Source: Isoetes taiwanensis (Eukaryota > Streptophyta > Lycopodiopsida > Isoetales > Isoetaceae). Taken from it: a DNA stretch of 64,000 bases. This document shows, in pieces, positions 11,766 to 22,380 of this stretch. Within the stretch, counting starts at the first letter, position 1; every line of letters starts with the position of its first letter. The stretch lies in assembly GCA_021234155.1 (NCBI GenBank), contig JAJEKV010000276.1, forward strand, positions 124,001 to 188,000, written 5' to 3'. Below the pieces are notes generated by a model. The model was not told where the DNA came from. It saw only the letters and a program-made list of their open reading frames with translations, and did not search any database. Made by a program: the position numbers and the translations under genes.

Positions 11766-12638
11766 TGGGGAAGATAGATATTGCTCCAGCAGCCAAGGCA
11801 GCGGCAAAACGGCGTGAGTCTACCACCAGTTTGGTGATACGTGATCCCCAGTTGCTGCGCAAAAAGAGGTAAATAATTCAGTTGGAAGCTCTTTGCCTTC
11901 GGTGGTAGCTACTCCAGTGGTTCTTGAAGAAAAAGATTTTCCTCCCTTACAAGGCGCGGAGCAGAAGCTAATGGGAATTTGCATTAAACAGGTTCCAATC
12001 CTAATGTAGTTCCTTAGCCTCGTGCAAATGATAGTGCTTGGAAGTCATATGATTCAGTTACAAAAGTTTCATATCAAAGATTTAGTGATTGGCTTTGTAA
12101 GGATATATCTAATGCATCTAGAAAAGCAAGGGTAGCAGCTGCTTTACAGGTATTGTCTGAAGGGAGTAAGGAGGAGTTATCAGCAATCTTGGACACATTA
12201 AAAGCCCGATAGATTCAACTTCAAACAATTGCCTCCAGATGACATATTTTACTAGTCTGACTGTCAGAGTGTGGTTCAAGTGTCTGGTATTCCTGTGGTA
12301 GGTGGACCATCAAGCTCATATTAAGTGTGCTGAGAACTTACCTTCCTGTGCAGTTCTTGGGTATTTTACTGGTGGCTATTTAGATTTTTCTCGGTTCCGA
12401 GTTTGGTTATCTCGGCTTTGAGACGCCTTCAATTTCCTCCTTTTCAGTGCATCAAGTTGTTGGCAAAAAACTTTGTGTTCTTATTATGTTTGAAAGTAGT
12501 GATGTAGTGGACTCTTTGGTATCAAGAGGGATTGATCCACTTGGTGGGGAATATATAATGTACCAGTATTATTCTCCTGGCTTTACACCAGATATAGTTC
12601 GTGCATTAAAGATGCCTTGCTGGTTCTCGTTACCTAAA
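11766..12638 (+). pseudogene. LINE ORF1-like gene, 5' part (DUF4283-like)
   Basis: An ATG at 11766 begins MGKIDIAPAAKAAAKRR. Pieces in shifting frames follow: an EEKDFPPLQG motif; SDWLCKDISNASRKARVAAA; GGYLDFSRFRVWLSRL near 12370-12420; then an open 68 codons ending in CWFSLPK. DFPPL and the YLDFSRFRVWL-type segment are typical of plant LINE ORF1 proteins with a DUF4283-like fold. Several stops lie between the pieces. The reading appears to resume at 15549 beyond an inserted element, where LPNLPSDLM continues the same theme. Confidence 0.5.
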
Positions 12639-13164
12639 GCACAATTTCATTAAAATGAGAAATTTCGTGATTCCAAGTAGGGATGAAATTATTTTTAAGA
12701 CATTTTTTTAAGGTGTTTTATACGATAATATGGCGCTATTTAGTATTTTTTCACACATATTTTGTCCAAATTTGGCGCCATCAATATTAGAGGGAGAAAA
12801 AAAAAACAACAAAAAAAAAATACTGCAACTTAAGTTAGCAAGTTTTACCTATTTTACACAAAGAAGGGCATCATTAACTTCTAAAATTGACAAATTTACA
12901 CATCAAAAAATTTTGTTTATGAAGCTAAATTACGAAATTTGTTGCTGAATTGAATCATTGCCATTAGTAGGATCATGCTTTTCTTTGCCAACATTCATAA
13001 GGTGGTCAAATCCTGCCCCACTAAATGCCTCGTCGTCAAAGTTGTAAGCCGCATTTTGAATCTCGTCATGACTAAAATCTTCAGTGGTACCAAGCTGAAC
13101 GAAGGTGACTCCACAGCAAATCTCCGGGCATACGTGAACGTGCATTTGCTATAGCAGACCAAAT

Positions 13165-13850
13165 GCATGCTGGTGAATGCATCCTCAACATGTTTTTTTT
13201 GCATGCTAGTGAATGCAAATGGTGCCATGCATGCTTGGAAATGGCACCTTGAGGATGCAACATGGCGCCATTTGCACCCCAGCACCCAAAAAAAATTCCC
13301 CCAAAAAAAAAGGGGTGTTGGAGGTGCAATGGCGCCATTTGTACCCTCAAGGTGCCATTCTTAAGCATGCTAAGGACGCCATTTGCATCCTCAGCATGGT
13401 TGGAAATGGCACCTTGAGAGTGCAGCGCCATTTGCACCCTCAAGGCGCCATTCTTAAACATGCTAAGGATGCCATTTGCATCCTCAGCATGGTTGGAAAT
13501 GGCACTTTGAGAGTGCAACTGGCGCCATGGCGCCACTTGCATCCTCAAGGTGCCATTTCCAAACATGATGAGGCATCCTCAACATGCATTTGATACATGC
13601 AAATGGCGCCATGCCAATTTTTTTTTTTTGTTTGGTGGGTGCTGCGGGTGTAAATGGCGCCATTTGCATCCTCAAGGTGCCATTTCCAAACATGATGAGG
13701 CATCCTCAACATGCATTTGATATAGCAGACCAAACGCATGGTGGTGAATGCAAATGGCGCCATGCATTCCTCAACATGCATTTAGTAAAGCAGACCATGC
13801 TAAGGATGCACGCCATTTGCATCCTCAATATGCATCAAGCAAACATATAT
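13165..13850. repeat. minisatellite with GGCGCCAT core
   Basis: Interspersed direct and inverted copies of AAATGGCGCCAT, GCATCCTCAA(G/C)(G/A)TGC and CATTTCCAA(A)CATG with unit lengths of about 50-110 bp. It accounts for the many overlapping ORFs on both strands, which I do not treat as genes. Confidence 0.85.
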
Positions 13851-13899
13851 TCAAGAAACTAGTCTTTATTTGACTAGGAAAACTAAAAATCAAGTAAAG

Positions 13900-14700
13900 A
13901 AGACTTACCTTTGCCTTGGAGACTTGCCTTCATGATTCCCGATATCTTTAGTGTCTAGGTGATGAAAACAAAGCCACTAAGGGCCCGGCATTGAGCGCTA
14001 AGGCCATATTAGCAGGTTAGGCATTCGGACCGTGCTAGGTCAATGGGCCATCTAGCGGCGGCCCGTGGCGATCCGGCGTATGGCGGTAAATGGCGGGCGG
14101 GAAGCGGCGGGATATATGGCGGCGCTAGACCATCTAGCTTGTGGCGTTGGTGCTAGGAATCAATAAGAGCGAATCTAGCGGCGGCGCCACAGCGGCGAAG
14201 CCTGGTTTTTAGCGATCGTAAAGCGTGAAGCGGCGATATGTGGTGTATTGGGCGTGGATATGGCAAAGCTCGTGGAGGCGGGTAAATTTAAAATGCCGCT
14301 GATTGAAACCCCTCCGCCTCGCCCAAATTTGAAAGCCCTCGCCCAAATTTGAAATTCAAAATTCAAAATCCCAAATTTGTTGTTGTTGCTTTCGATATAT
14401 CATTTCTTTAGGCACTTGTCTCAGTGGACGATAAAAAAATCATTCTCATTCTCATTCTATAGGCGGATGCAGGGTCTTCGACGGTTCCTTACCGATCGGC
14501 ACTTCTAGATGGCTCCTCGCAGTCATTTATTTTCAGTACATTAATTTGTTTGCGAGGGGTTTTTGAGCACTTCTTTTTGGTATTTTTAATATTCTTACAA
14601 GATCTATTTACTCCAGTCGCCGATAGTTTTTTCACCAAAATAGAGACCACCATACCCAGGTAAGTCCTTCTATATGCATTGTCTTTTTGTTAGAGCTATT
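13900..14700. other. GC-rich then AT-rich spacer inside the TIR element
   Basis: 14030-14270 is rich in GGCGG motifs and 14330-14360 has a short duplication of CGCCCAAATTTGAAA. No credible gene. Confidence 0.5.
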
Positions 14701-14709
14701 CATCACATG

Positions 14710-15090
14710 TATACCATGGAGCGCCATTTGGGGGGTGCCAGGGGGGAGGTATACCACCCAAGTGGCGCTATTCGGGGGGTGCCAGGGGGCAGGTATACCA
14801 CCCAAATGGCGCCATTTGGGGGGTGCCAGGAGGGTAGATATACCCCCAAATGAAACCATGGAGCCATTGGGGTGCCATTTGGAGCCCTCAAATGGCTCCA
14901 TGGCACCATTTGGGGGTGCCAGGAGGGGAGGGTATACCCCTCAAATGGTGCCATTTGGGGGTGCTATGGGGGCGGTATACCCCCACATGGCACCTTGCAC
15001 GGAACGGATGCAAATGGTGCTATGGCATCCTCAAGGTGTCATTTTGTTATTTTTGCTACCTGCCCCCCCCATGGAGCCATAAGCCAATGA
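14710..15090. repeat. second minisatellite, ~55-bp units
   Basis: Tandem, drifting units of GGGGGTGCCAGG-GGG-GGTATACC followed by CCCAAATGG(C/T)(G/A)CCATTT. The GGCGCCAT theme is shared with the first array. Confidence 0.85.
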
Positions 15091-15302
15091 GGGCAATTGT
15101 ACATGCCATTTGGGGTAAAGAGGCCACCCTTTATGGCAAGGATGTTGATCCATTGAATGTAGCGAGAGATCACGAAATACGTGGTGCCATCTATTGAACT
15201 TCAATCATATCTTTGGGTGCGAGATAACATTGGTGAAGCAATTGGGTGCATTTATTGCTTTGCCAAAGAAGGATGTAAGGATTTGAGGCTTGCATGCTAC
15301 AA

Positions 15303-15498
15303 ACATATGTATGATACATGTGTACTACTCACGTGTATCATACACCTGCAGAAGGTCTACAAATCTATTCATGTATCTTAAAAATATATGTATGATACCG
15401 AGTAAATATGTTTTCTAAATATTTCATGGCATACACAACATATGTATAATACAAGAGTACTGTACACGTGTATACAACCCCTGCATAAGGTCTACAAA
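15303..15498. repeat. ~60-bp direct repeat, two copies
   Basis: Copies near 15303-15362 and 15438-15498 share CATATGTAT(G/A)ATACA, a CACGTGTAT segment and the end (C)TGCA-AAGGTCTACAA. Confidence 0.7.
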
Positions 15499-15548
15499 AA
15501 AAAAAATTCCAGTTTACTAAAAATTTTCCCATTATAATGAAATTATGC

Positions 15549-16257
15549 TTCCTAACCTTCCTTCTGATCTAATGGCTCATCAATTTCTAGTTGCAATTGT
15601 AACGGGACTTGGGGTTCATATCTCACACATCATCATGAATGGTCCAGGAATTTGTGTTTCTATGCCAGTGGACTCGCCTTTACTAGAGTGTATAGTTGTG
15701 AAGAGCAGGCCTTGGTATAAAAAGCTGGATCTTAAGCTTTTGAATGGTCCAGAATTAGCCCGTCTGTTTCCTGATAAGGAGGCTTTTGTTAGCTTTCGCG
15801 AGGTACTCATGCGTCTCAGGCATCTGTTCAACATTCTTCTCAAGTTCAAGCTCTCACTGTTATTTCTTCATCTATTCATGATCAACCTTTGCCAGTTGCT
15901 TTGCCTTCCTCGGCTATGGAAGATGCTCTACATACAGTTTCGGTGGTGTTACCCTTAGCACCATTAGCTGCAGCTATAGTTCCTACTACTCTCCACGATG
16001 TTGCTTCTGCCTCTCATGCTTCTGAGGTTGTTATGGCTGATGGTCCTAATCTTCAGTGCGCTAAAGAGTCATGGCAACATGTCAATTGGAAGAAAGCAAC
16101 AAAGAAGAAGTCTGTTATGTCATCTCACGAGGCTATCCTGCCTCGTACTATTCAGTGGCATGATAATTTGATGTCTGTTGATGATCATCTCGATGACGCA
16201 GAACATGATGATTGTGATGAGGCTATTAAACGCCTTAAGGTGGCACAAGGACTATGA
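15549..16257 (+). pseudogene. LINE ORF1-like gene, 3' part
   Basis: The frame begins LPNLPSDLMAHQFLVAIVTG directly after the inserted element and runs about 100 codons through a PGICVSMPVD segment. A frame change near 15850-15890 leads into an open stretch to the stop at 16255. That stretch has a basic WQHVNWKKATKKK region and an acidic end. Position after a CWFSLP-ending frame on the far side of the insertion supports one original gene. It ends about 100 bp before the poly(A). Confidence 0.5.
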
Positions 16258-16360
16258 TTATATTCTGTTATGAGTGGTTTTGCTTAGTGGACTATTTCGT
16301 CCTCTAGGTTTTGAGTCCCATGTTACAGATCCCTTGTATGTCACAGATCCCATGTCCTTC

Positions 16361-16383
16361 AAAAAAAAAAAAAAAAAAAAAAA
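16361..16383 (+). other. poly(A) tail of the retroposon
   Basis: 23 consecutive A after a repeated CACAGATCCC(A)TGT motif. It marks the 3' end of the element. Confidence 0.85.
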
Positions 16384-16601
16384 GAGAAGACCGGTCTTGT
16401 TCTTGGGCCTGCTAGGATCTCTTACATACACAAAGCAGTCATCTTAAGTCCTGAGCTAACTCTAAGCCTTTTTTTGTATGTTTTCATCTTTTGTTGTCGA
16501 CCATTGATGGGGAGAATACTCCCTTGCTTGTGCTAGATCAAGGGCCTAGGATTTTTTTCGTCCTCGCCCAATGACACTCCCAATGGTGCAAATTAAATCA
16601 A

Positions 16602-17515
16602 GGGAAAACTACCAAAATGCCCCCATGAGTTTATATAATTACGAAAATGCCCTTATGAGTTTAAAATTACCAAAATGCCCCTAACTCAAATAAATATATA
16701 AGTAAATTACCAATTTGCCCCTACATACCAAACTTAATTACCAATATACCCCTACACACCAAGCTTAATTACCAAAATGGCATTACATACTAATTTTGAT
16801 CAATCTACGCCAAATTTAATTACCAAAATGCCCTACACATCAAACTTAATTACCAAAATACCCCTACAAAGTCTTGTTGTGATACTCACAAGGAGCCAGT
16901 GTTTCTTGTGGTTTTAAGGCACGATGACTATATGCTATTGGAGGCATGTTACCACCAGCCACACGCATGTTACCACCAGCCACACGCAGACCTCTTGGAC
17001 GTCCAAAACCTAAATGCATGCGCACGGAAGAAGAAGAAGTAGAGAAGAGGAATATCTTTATGGAAGGTGTAATGGAAGAGACACAATGCATGCAGTTGTA
17101 GGGCTCCAATTCAGAGATGATTGTGACTTCTGTAATCTCTTTGTTGAATTTAAACCTCTTTTCTTGAGGCATTTAGTATAGATTAAGTAGGATAAGTATG
17201 TAAGGGCATTTTGGTAATTAAGTTTGGTATGTAGGGGTATTTTGGTGATTAAGTTTGATGTTTAGGGCATTTTGGTGATTAGTTTCATGTAGATTGATCA
17301 AAATTGGCGTGTAATGGTATTTTGATTATTAAGTTTAGTGTGTAGGGGTATTTTGGTAATTAAGTTTGGTGTGTAGGGGCAAATTGGTAATTTGTTTGTA
17401 TGTTTATTTTATACAGTATATTTATTTGAGTCAGAGGGCATTTTGGTAACTTTGAAACTCATAAGGCCATTTTGGTAATTACATAAACTCGTAGGGGTAT
17501 TTTGGTAGTTTTTTC
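16602..17515. mobile_element. 914-bp Mutator-like element
   Basis: The ends GGGAAAACTACCAAAATG and (other strand) GAAAAAACTACCAAAATA are inverted repeats, and TTAAATCAA flanks both ends (16593-16601 and 17516-17524), a 9-bp duplication typical of Mutator-like elements. The arms are ~260-330 bp and built from ~31-bp subrepeats (ACCAAAATGCCCCTA plus AACTTAATT). The centre (16866-17175) is unlike the arms and carries a 102-codon minus ORF with a duplicated CATGTTACCACCAGCCACAC. That layout would fit a captured host fragment; the source is not recognised. Confidence 0.8.
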
Positions 17516-17524
17516 TTAAATCAA

Positions 17525-17740
17525 CAAGAGCCAATGGATTGACAAATATATCATATCATTCTCAACACATAATTACAGCCCATAGGTTTGAAACACATCA
17601 GACAAAACTGGAAGGCCAACACAGATCCGGCAGAAGGAACTCAAGCAACAGAATCGGCTTTGCCCAAGCAGGCCGGATTCATATGGCGCCTCTGAGCCCA
17701 CCGAGCCAGAATTCCCCTAATCTCTCAGCCTATAAAGAAA
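17525..17740. other. flank with repeated CCCCTAATCTCTCAG segment
   Basis: AATTCCCCTAATCTCTCAG followed by C-(T/A)-ATAAAGAA ends exactly where the large element begins and recurs at 26321-26355, just beyond its right end. It may be part of the insertion target or an older repeat. Confidence 0.5.
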
Positions 17741-17792
17741 ACAAGGTTTAAAATGAAACGCACTTATTTAAGAAGTGTGTTTGAAAGATTCC
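17741..17792 (+). repeat. left terminal inverted repeat of the 8.56-kb element
   Basis: It pairs with 26231-26298, sharing GTTTAAAATGAAACGCACTT and, after a short variable stretch, TGAAAGATTCC. Confidence 0.8.
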
Positions 17793-18214
17793 TTTATAAA
17801 AATTGAAAGCTTGAAAAAAACACACAAAGTAGGGAGCAAAATAGATTGTTGAGCAATTAGCATTCGGAATACCCCCAAAAAAGCAACATATTTGAAGCCT
17901 TTTCATTTTTAAAAGAGGGCAAAAAAAAAAAAATGCTTGTTTTGAGGAGAGAGACATTAATTTTGATAACTCAGTAAGTATTTATTGTTCAAAACAGAAG
18001 GAAATATAGTTTGTCTTTTTGCAAGCTTAATATAAGTACTAAGAAAATCAAACATTAGAAAGACAAAGAGTGTGAAATCATGGAGCAAGAAAGAGTTGTT
18101 CTAATTAAGCATTGTTGAAGAGACAAAGCTTTCAGTTTAGAAATCTTCATCAAAATATATTATAATAATACTTAGCAGGTAGTTTACAATGGAAGTAGTT
18201 AAGAACTCGGGTGC
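17793..18214. other. left sub-terminal region, no gene seen
   Basis: AT-rich, with a short poly(A) and many A-rich stretches. It lies between the left inverted repeat and the 3' end of the methyltransferase gene. Confidence 0.5.
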
Positions 18215-18228
18215 GTATAAATTTATAC
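18215..18228. repeat. AT palindrome overlapping the gene's stop codon
   Basis: GTATAAATTTATAC. On the minus strand its TAA (18223-18225) is the stop of the final methyltransferase exon. Confidence 0.85.
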
Positions 18229-18904
18229 GAGAGGTGGGGAGGTGGCTCTTCCCAAATCCACAGGACTCTTGTACCCCTTAGGATCTGGCTCTTGCGAGCT
18301 TACAACAGCAGAGACGCCTCCTTCTGATTCCAATCCTATCGGCACAGGCGGTTTCTCGGGCTCAGGCACCACAGGCTCCAAGTCGACAAACTCCACCTCC
18401 TCATCTTTTTTCTTTCCGTAAGTGGAGGTCGATTTACGTATAAGTGCCTTTAACATCGTTGGCACCATTCTTTGCTCGGTTCCTCGTTTTCATCGGGGAA
18501 AGGATTCACAAGAGCTTATCCCGGGTCCCGATGAAACTTACTTTATCCGGGTCTATGTCGACGGAGGCGACATTGCCCTCGCTTAAACAAGCTGGCACGG
18601 GTGCCCGATCCAGAGAATGCATCTAAGATCCAGTCTCCAGGGCGAGAAAACCACTGTATCAAATTATTAATAAGCCGCTATGGCTTCTGATAATGGGACA
18701 CCCCAACGCCTTGTCATTTGTGGGTCTCTTAATTTCGCAAAACGGTAGGAAGGCGAAAAGCATTGGGGAGGAGTCTTCTCATTCTGCGTATTGAAATGAA
18801 TCATGGTTTTTTTGGCGTCCGCGCTGTGAAAACCTATATGAAAATGCTCGAAACAACTCACTAAGCGCGGACCACCACCATGACCCTTGACGTTTGTTTT
18901 AAGC

Positions 18905-19147
18905 CTGCCAAACAATACAGCAATTAAATATTAGTAGAAAGAAAACAAGGAAAATAAGTTAGCGCAGTAGTGTGGCGGTATAAATTTATACCAGGGTTGC
19001 CTTGCTGTATAAATTTATACCACGGCGGAAGCCGTATAAATTTATACAAACATTGCCTTGCCATTTAAATTTAAACATTAAGGCAGTTGTGGTATAAATT
19101 TATACCGTGGAGTTACTAAAAAGAAAAGCGTTGAATGTGAGGCTTAC
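18905..19147. repeat. intron with four AT palindromes
   Basis: A GTAAGCC donor (minus strand, at 19147) and TTTGGCAG acceptor bound this intron. Palindromes start at 18977, 19007, 19034 and 19091, and a decayed TTTAAATTTAAA form lies near 19054. Confidence 0.8.
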
Positions 19148-20099
19148 CAAACGCAGTTTTGGCCGGCGCATGCATCGCTCCCATAGGTTTAAGCAACCGA
19201 CATCGCCCTCAGAGGTCGGAATGGAAAATGATGACCCTCCAGTTAGCAGATATGGTGACTTCCTTCAGGCCATCCAAAAAAGAACGGACTTGCACGTGCG
19301 TGAAAGCCTTCTCGTCAAAAGCGCTATCCTTAATTTTGAAGCCATATGGAATATCTGCAATGCATAATGTAAAATTTTGTTTGTCTAAAAGTGTCCCCAG
19401 CCTCGTGCAATCACCCTGTACAACCTGTACAAGCAGTCCTGACCAAACGTTGTAAATCTCTCATAAGTAGTGTCAAAACTGCTAGTGGCGACATCTTTTC
19501 CCTGTTCAATTGCCTTAAGTCTCTGCCTCTCCTCCTTGGCCCCTCTGAACCCGGGTTTAAAAATCCGGCCGGTAGCCCCTTCTTCTTCTTGTTCTCAGAA
19601 GAATCTTTGTGGAGACAAAGGCACAAACCACGTAACATATTTTCAAGCAAAACTTACTCCACTTTGAAGTTAACAGCGTGCTCTCTGATGATACTGTCTG
19701 TGGTACAACTTGGGTACAAAAGCTTGCACTCCTCCCAGTCCTCTAGGTTTAGCTGCTTCATTAACTCGGCCTGGCAGGTGACAATGTCTTTCTGACTGCA
19801 AAGGGAAACATGTTGTAAGACCAAAAAAGGTAGAAAAAGCACGGCATAGCAAACGAGGCTTACGTTTTAGCTTCCTTGGCCATCTCGTCTAATGTGAATT
19901 CCTTGGCCACGACTTTTTCCAAGAGGCGAACAAAAATTTCTTTGCTTTTTAGACCCTGTAACTGCGTCCAGGGTACAATGCTCATATTTTTTTGTTTTGA
20001 TTCACCACCTTTTTTTGGTTTCTTTCCTGCGGAGCTAGCTTGTTCTTTAAGCTCACCATCTTCGAACATACAAAAAATTCTCTCTTGAAGATCCCACAC

Positions 20100-20331
20100 C
20101 TGTAAATGGACAAACGCAAGTAGTTTAGTGTTAAATGGCGTAAGAGAATTTGTTGCACAGTCTACTATCTAAATGCGCACGGTGGCACGGTACAAATTTA
20201 TACCGTGACCTGGGCACGGTATAAATTTATACCGTATATCGTGACTGGTCACGGTATAATTTATACCGTGCCCGGGCACTTGTAACCACGCTAAACATAC
20301 TACAAAAGACAGAATGAAAGCATTTACTTAC
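20100..20331. repeat. intron with three AT palindromes
   Basis: Copies at 20189-20204 (one substitution), 20218-20233 (intact) and 20253-20267 (one-base deletion at the centre), joined by short GTGACC/GGTCAC-type sequence. Bounded by a GTAAGT donor and TTACAG acceptor on the minus strand. Confidence 0.8.
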
Positions 20332-21324
20332 TTGACCATCTCTGAAAGAGAGCTGAAAGTAGTTGTCGTACTACTTCACAGCCATAATGGGCTTCTTATC
20401 AGAATCATAACTGAGGCAGCACTCTGTCACACAGGCTTCTCGAAGCTCCTGGAGCTTGTTCTTTTGCTTTTTAAAGTCCTCTCCATGCACTTGTTTGAAC
20501 TCCACGTACTCACGGTGCATGAAACGGATCTTGTCTATTAAACTCATTTTTAATCTGAAGTCATTGTCGAGATTATGACTCACGGCAATGACTTTTGCTT
20601 CTTCATCTGTTACACCCACGTATATATGCGCTTCCACGCTCTTCCACACTTCGTTACGGCTTTCTTCCTTTGCTAGTTCTTTCCTTGCCTTGTAACTATG
20701 TGTGCCTCCAAGAACAAAGTATGTGTAATCTTCGAAGTCAGCCTTCTTGTAATCTTTTAATTGGTTGTAATCGACTCCTGTCAACCATTACAACTAGTGG
20801 CGACACATGGGCATGAGGATTCCTTCTCATTCTTTGCTTCAGTATAGCCACATGTGCGGCGTGCACTTCTGACTTAGGACCGAAGCACTTCGACCCCATC
20901 TTCATTTTTAGGTGGCCTCTTAATAGTGCTCATCGACAAAGAAATAGTTTGCTTGAGCAGTTTAGTGTCATTAACCCGCTTTAGAATAGCACTTGACTTA
21001 TCTGCGGGCTTCACAACAATATCAGCTCCAGGAGCCTTCTGAAGAGCTTCTGCTGACTCCGCTATAGTCAAGGTCTTTGTGGTTCTTGATCTTTTTTTGG
21101 TTGGAGGCTCTGTATTTGTTACTAGTGCAGCTCTCTTGCTCCTTCCCTTTGTTACCACTGGTTCCTCCTCTTCCTCTTCTTCTTCTATTTCCTCGTCCTT
21201 CTCTTCCTCTTCGTTAGGAATGGGGTACCATAGACCTTTGACCATCACCTTTTGTTCACAAAGCACTACTGACATCAAAATGTCCACTATATCCTGTAAT
21301 GCAGGGTTAAGTTAGGAGGATGAC

Positions 21325-21339
21325 GGTATAAATTTATAC
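21325..21339. repeat. single AT palindrome in a 70-bp intron
   Basis: GGTATAAATTTATAC sits inside the short intron 21294-21363, whose donor is GTAAGT and acceptor ATTACAG on the minus strand. Confidence 0.8.
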
Positions 21340-21949
21340 GTAAAGCCACTAAGAATTACTTACATAGCCGTTCTTGTAATTTTCAGCTATGTAGTCATAC
21401 ACGTCTTTTGGTTTGCACATGCTTATTCTAAGCATTCTACTATTAAGAACATAGTAGACTTCCCCGTTGTCATGCATGCACTTCATTAAAAGTTCGTCAT
21501 CGATCTCTGTAGCAACAAGGTTTACAACTTCGCCGGCAGGGTAATAATCATCAGACTTGTACTTGCCCTTCCCTGACAGATTACACAAGTAAAGGTACGC
21601 CTCAGTGGGTTTGCTCTCTCTTGCGCCCCTGTGGACGTACCACGTCTGGTCTTTCAGTTCATATGTCTGTGGCTCTAGTGGTGCAGCCTTGGATGGTTGG
21701 CCTCTCTGTGTAAACTTGATCCTGGGGCTGGAAAAAGCGTAAAAAAACCCATTTTTACATAAGAAACAGAACCTTTCTCCACTTTTTCAAACACAAAAAC
21801 AGTAAAAACAGTGGGTGAAAGGGCATAAAATCCACACTAAATTAACACTTTATTTGTGTCATTTTTGCTTAAAACACAACAATATTACTCAGATATTAAG
21901 GTTCAGGACCATTCTTTAAGCAAACGACATCAATATATTCGAAATGGTT

Positions 21950-22380
21950 TAAGGCGGTATAAATTTATATGCTTCGTTCTGGCGATAAATTTATCGGATT
22001 CAATTACGATCGATATAAATTTATCGCCCGAAGAACACGAAGCGGTATAAATTTATACCGTTCCAACTAACACGCCCGGTATAAATTTATACACATGAAG
22101 TGTTCGAGCGGTATAAACACGCCCGAAAGTATAAATTTAAGCGGTATAAATTTATACGCTCTAAAACACTTTGGGTATAAATTTATAAACCAATGTACCT
22201 GAACGGTATAAATTTATTATACGAATGTGTTGAAGGCGGTATAAATTTATACCGCCGTGCTATGGCGTATAAATTTATACCGACTGTGTTCTGGAACGGT
22301 ATAAATTTATACCACTCGTGCTCGAGGCGTATAAATTTATACCGTTCCACAGCCATATCGGTATAAATTTATACCGTGGG
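21950..22380. repeat. array of ~14 AT palindromes, ~30-32-bp spacing
   Basis: Centres of the AAATTT core fall at about 21963, 21989, 22019, 22051, 22085, 22135, 22150, 22181, 22212, 22245, 22273, 22305, 22335 and 22367, with a half-site near 22116. Most steps are 28-34 bp. The full unit is CGGTATAAATTTATACCG; spacers are short and differ, with recurring GTTCCA, GTGTT and GTGCT words. Some copies have compensating changes (GCGATAAATTTATCG keeps its symmetry). The array lies in the first intron of the methyltransferase gene (21728-22439). Confidence 0.9.

Larger units (their letters stand above)
12639..15548. mobile_element. 2.9-kb TIR element inserted in the ORF1-like gene
   Basis: The left end GCACAATTTCATTAAAATG and the right end, read on the other strand as GCATAATTTCATTATAATG, are inverted repeats of about 28 bp. 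The flanks TTACCTAA and TTCCTAA look like a diverged 8-9-bp target duplication. Both flanks fall inside the ORF1-like frame, which supports an insertion. No transposase is recognised. The interior is mostly two minisatellites and AT-rich sequence, so it is probably non-autonomous (hAT- or Mutator-like). Confidence 0.6.
11416..16441 (+). mobile_element. poly(A)-ended retroposon with flanking duplication
   Basis: A ~42-bp imperfect direct repeat (containing CTCTTACATACACAA) lies at about 11416-11458 and again at about 16397-16440, just after a 23-A run at 16361-16383. Between them are relics of one LINE-ORF1-like gene. The poly(A) and flanking duplication indicate insertion by target-primed reverse transcription. 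The duplication is longer than a usual LINE target-site duplication. No endonuclease or reverse transcriptase is present, so this copy looks non-autonomous. A 2.9-kb TIR element interrupts it. Confidence 0.6.

Noticed and set aside
13081-13862. Several 90-160-codon ORFs on both strands
   Set aside because: They are translations of the minisatellite, with stop-poor repeat units and no independent motif.
14632-15197. Pro/Gly/Trp-rich ORFs
   Set aside because: Translations of the second minisatellite.
21079-21315. Plus-strand poly-Ser ORF
   Set aside because: Antisense shadow of the acidic Glu-rich linker of the methyltransferase gene.
21950-22380. CRISPR-like array
   Set aside because: The repeat is a 16-18-bp perfect palindrome with ~14-bp spacers, occurs singly in other introns, and sits in a eukaryotic spliced gene with no cas genes.
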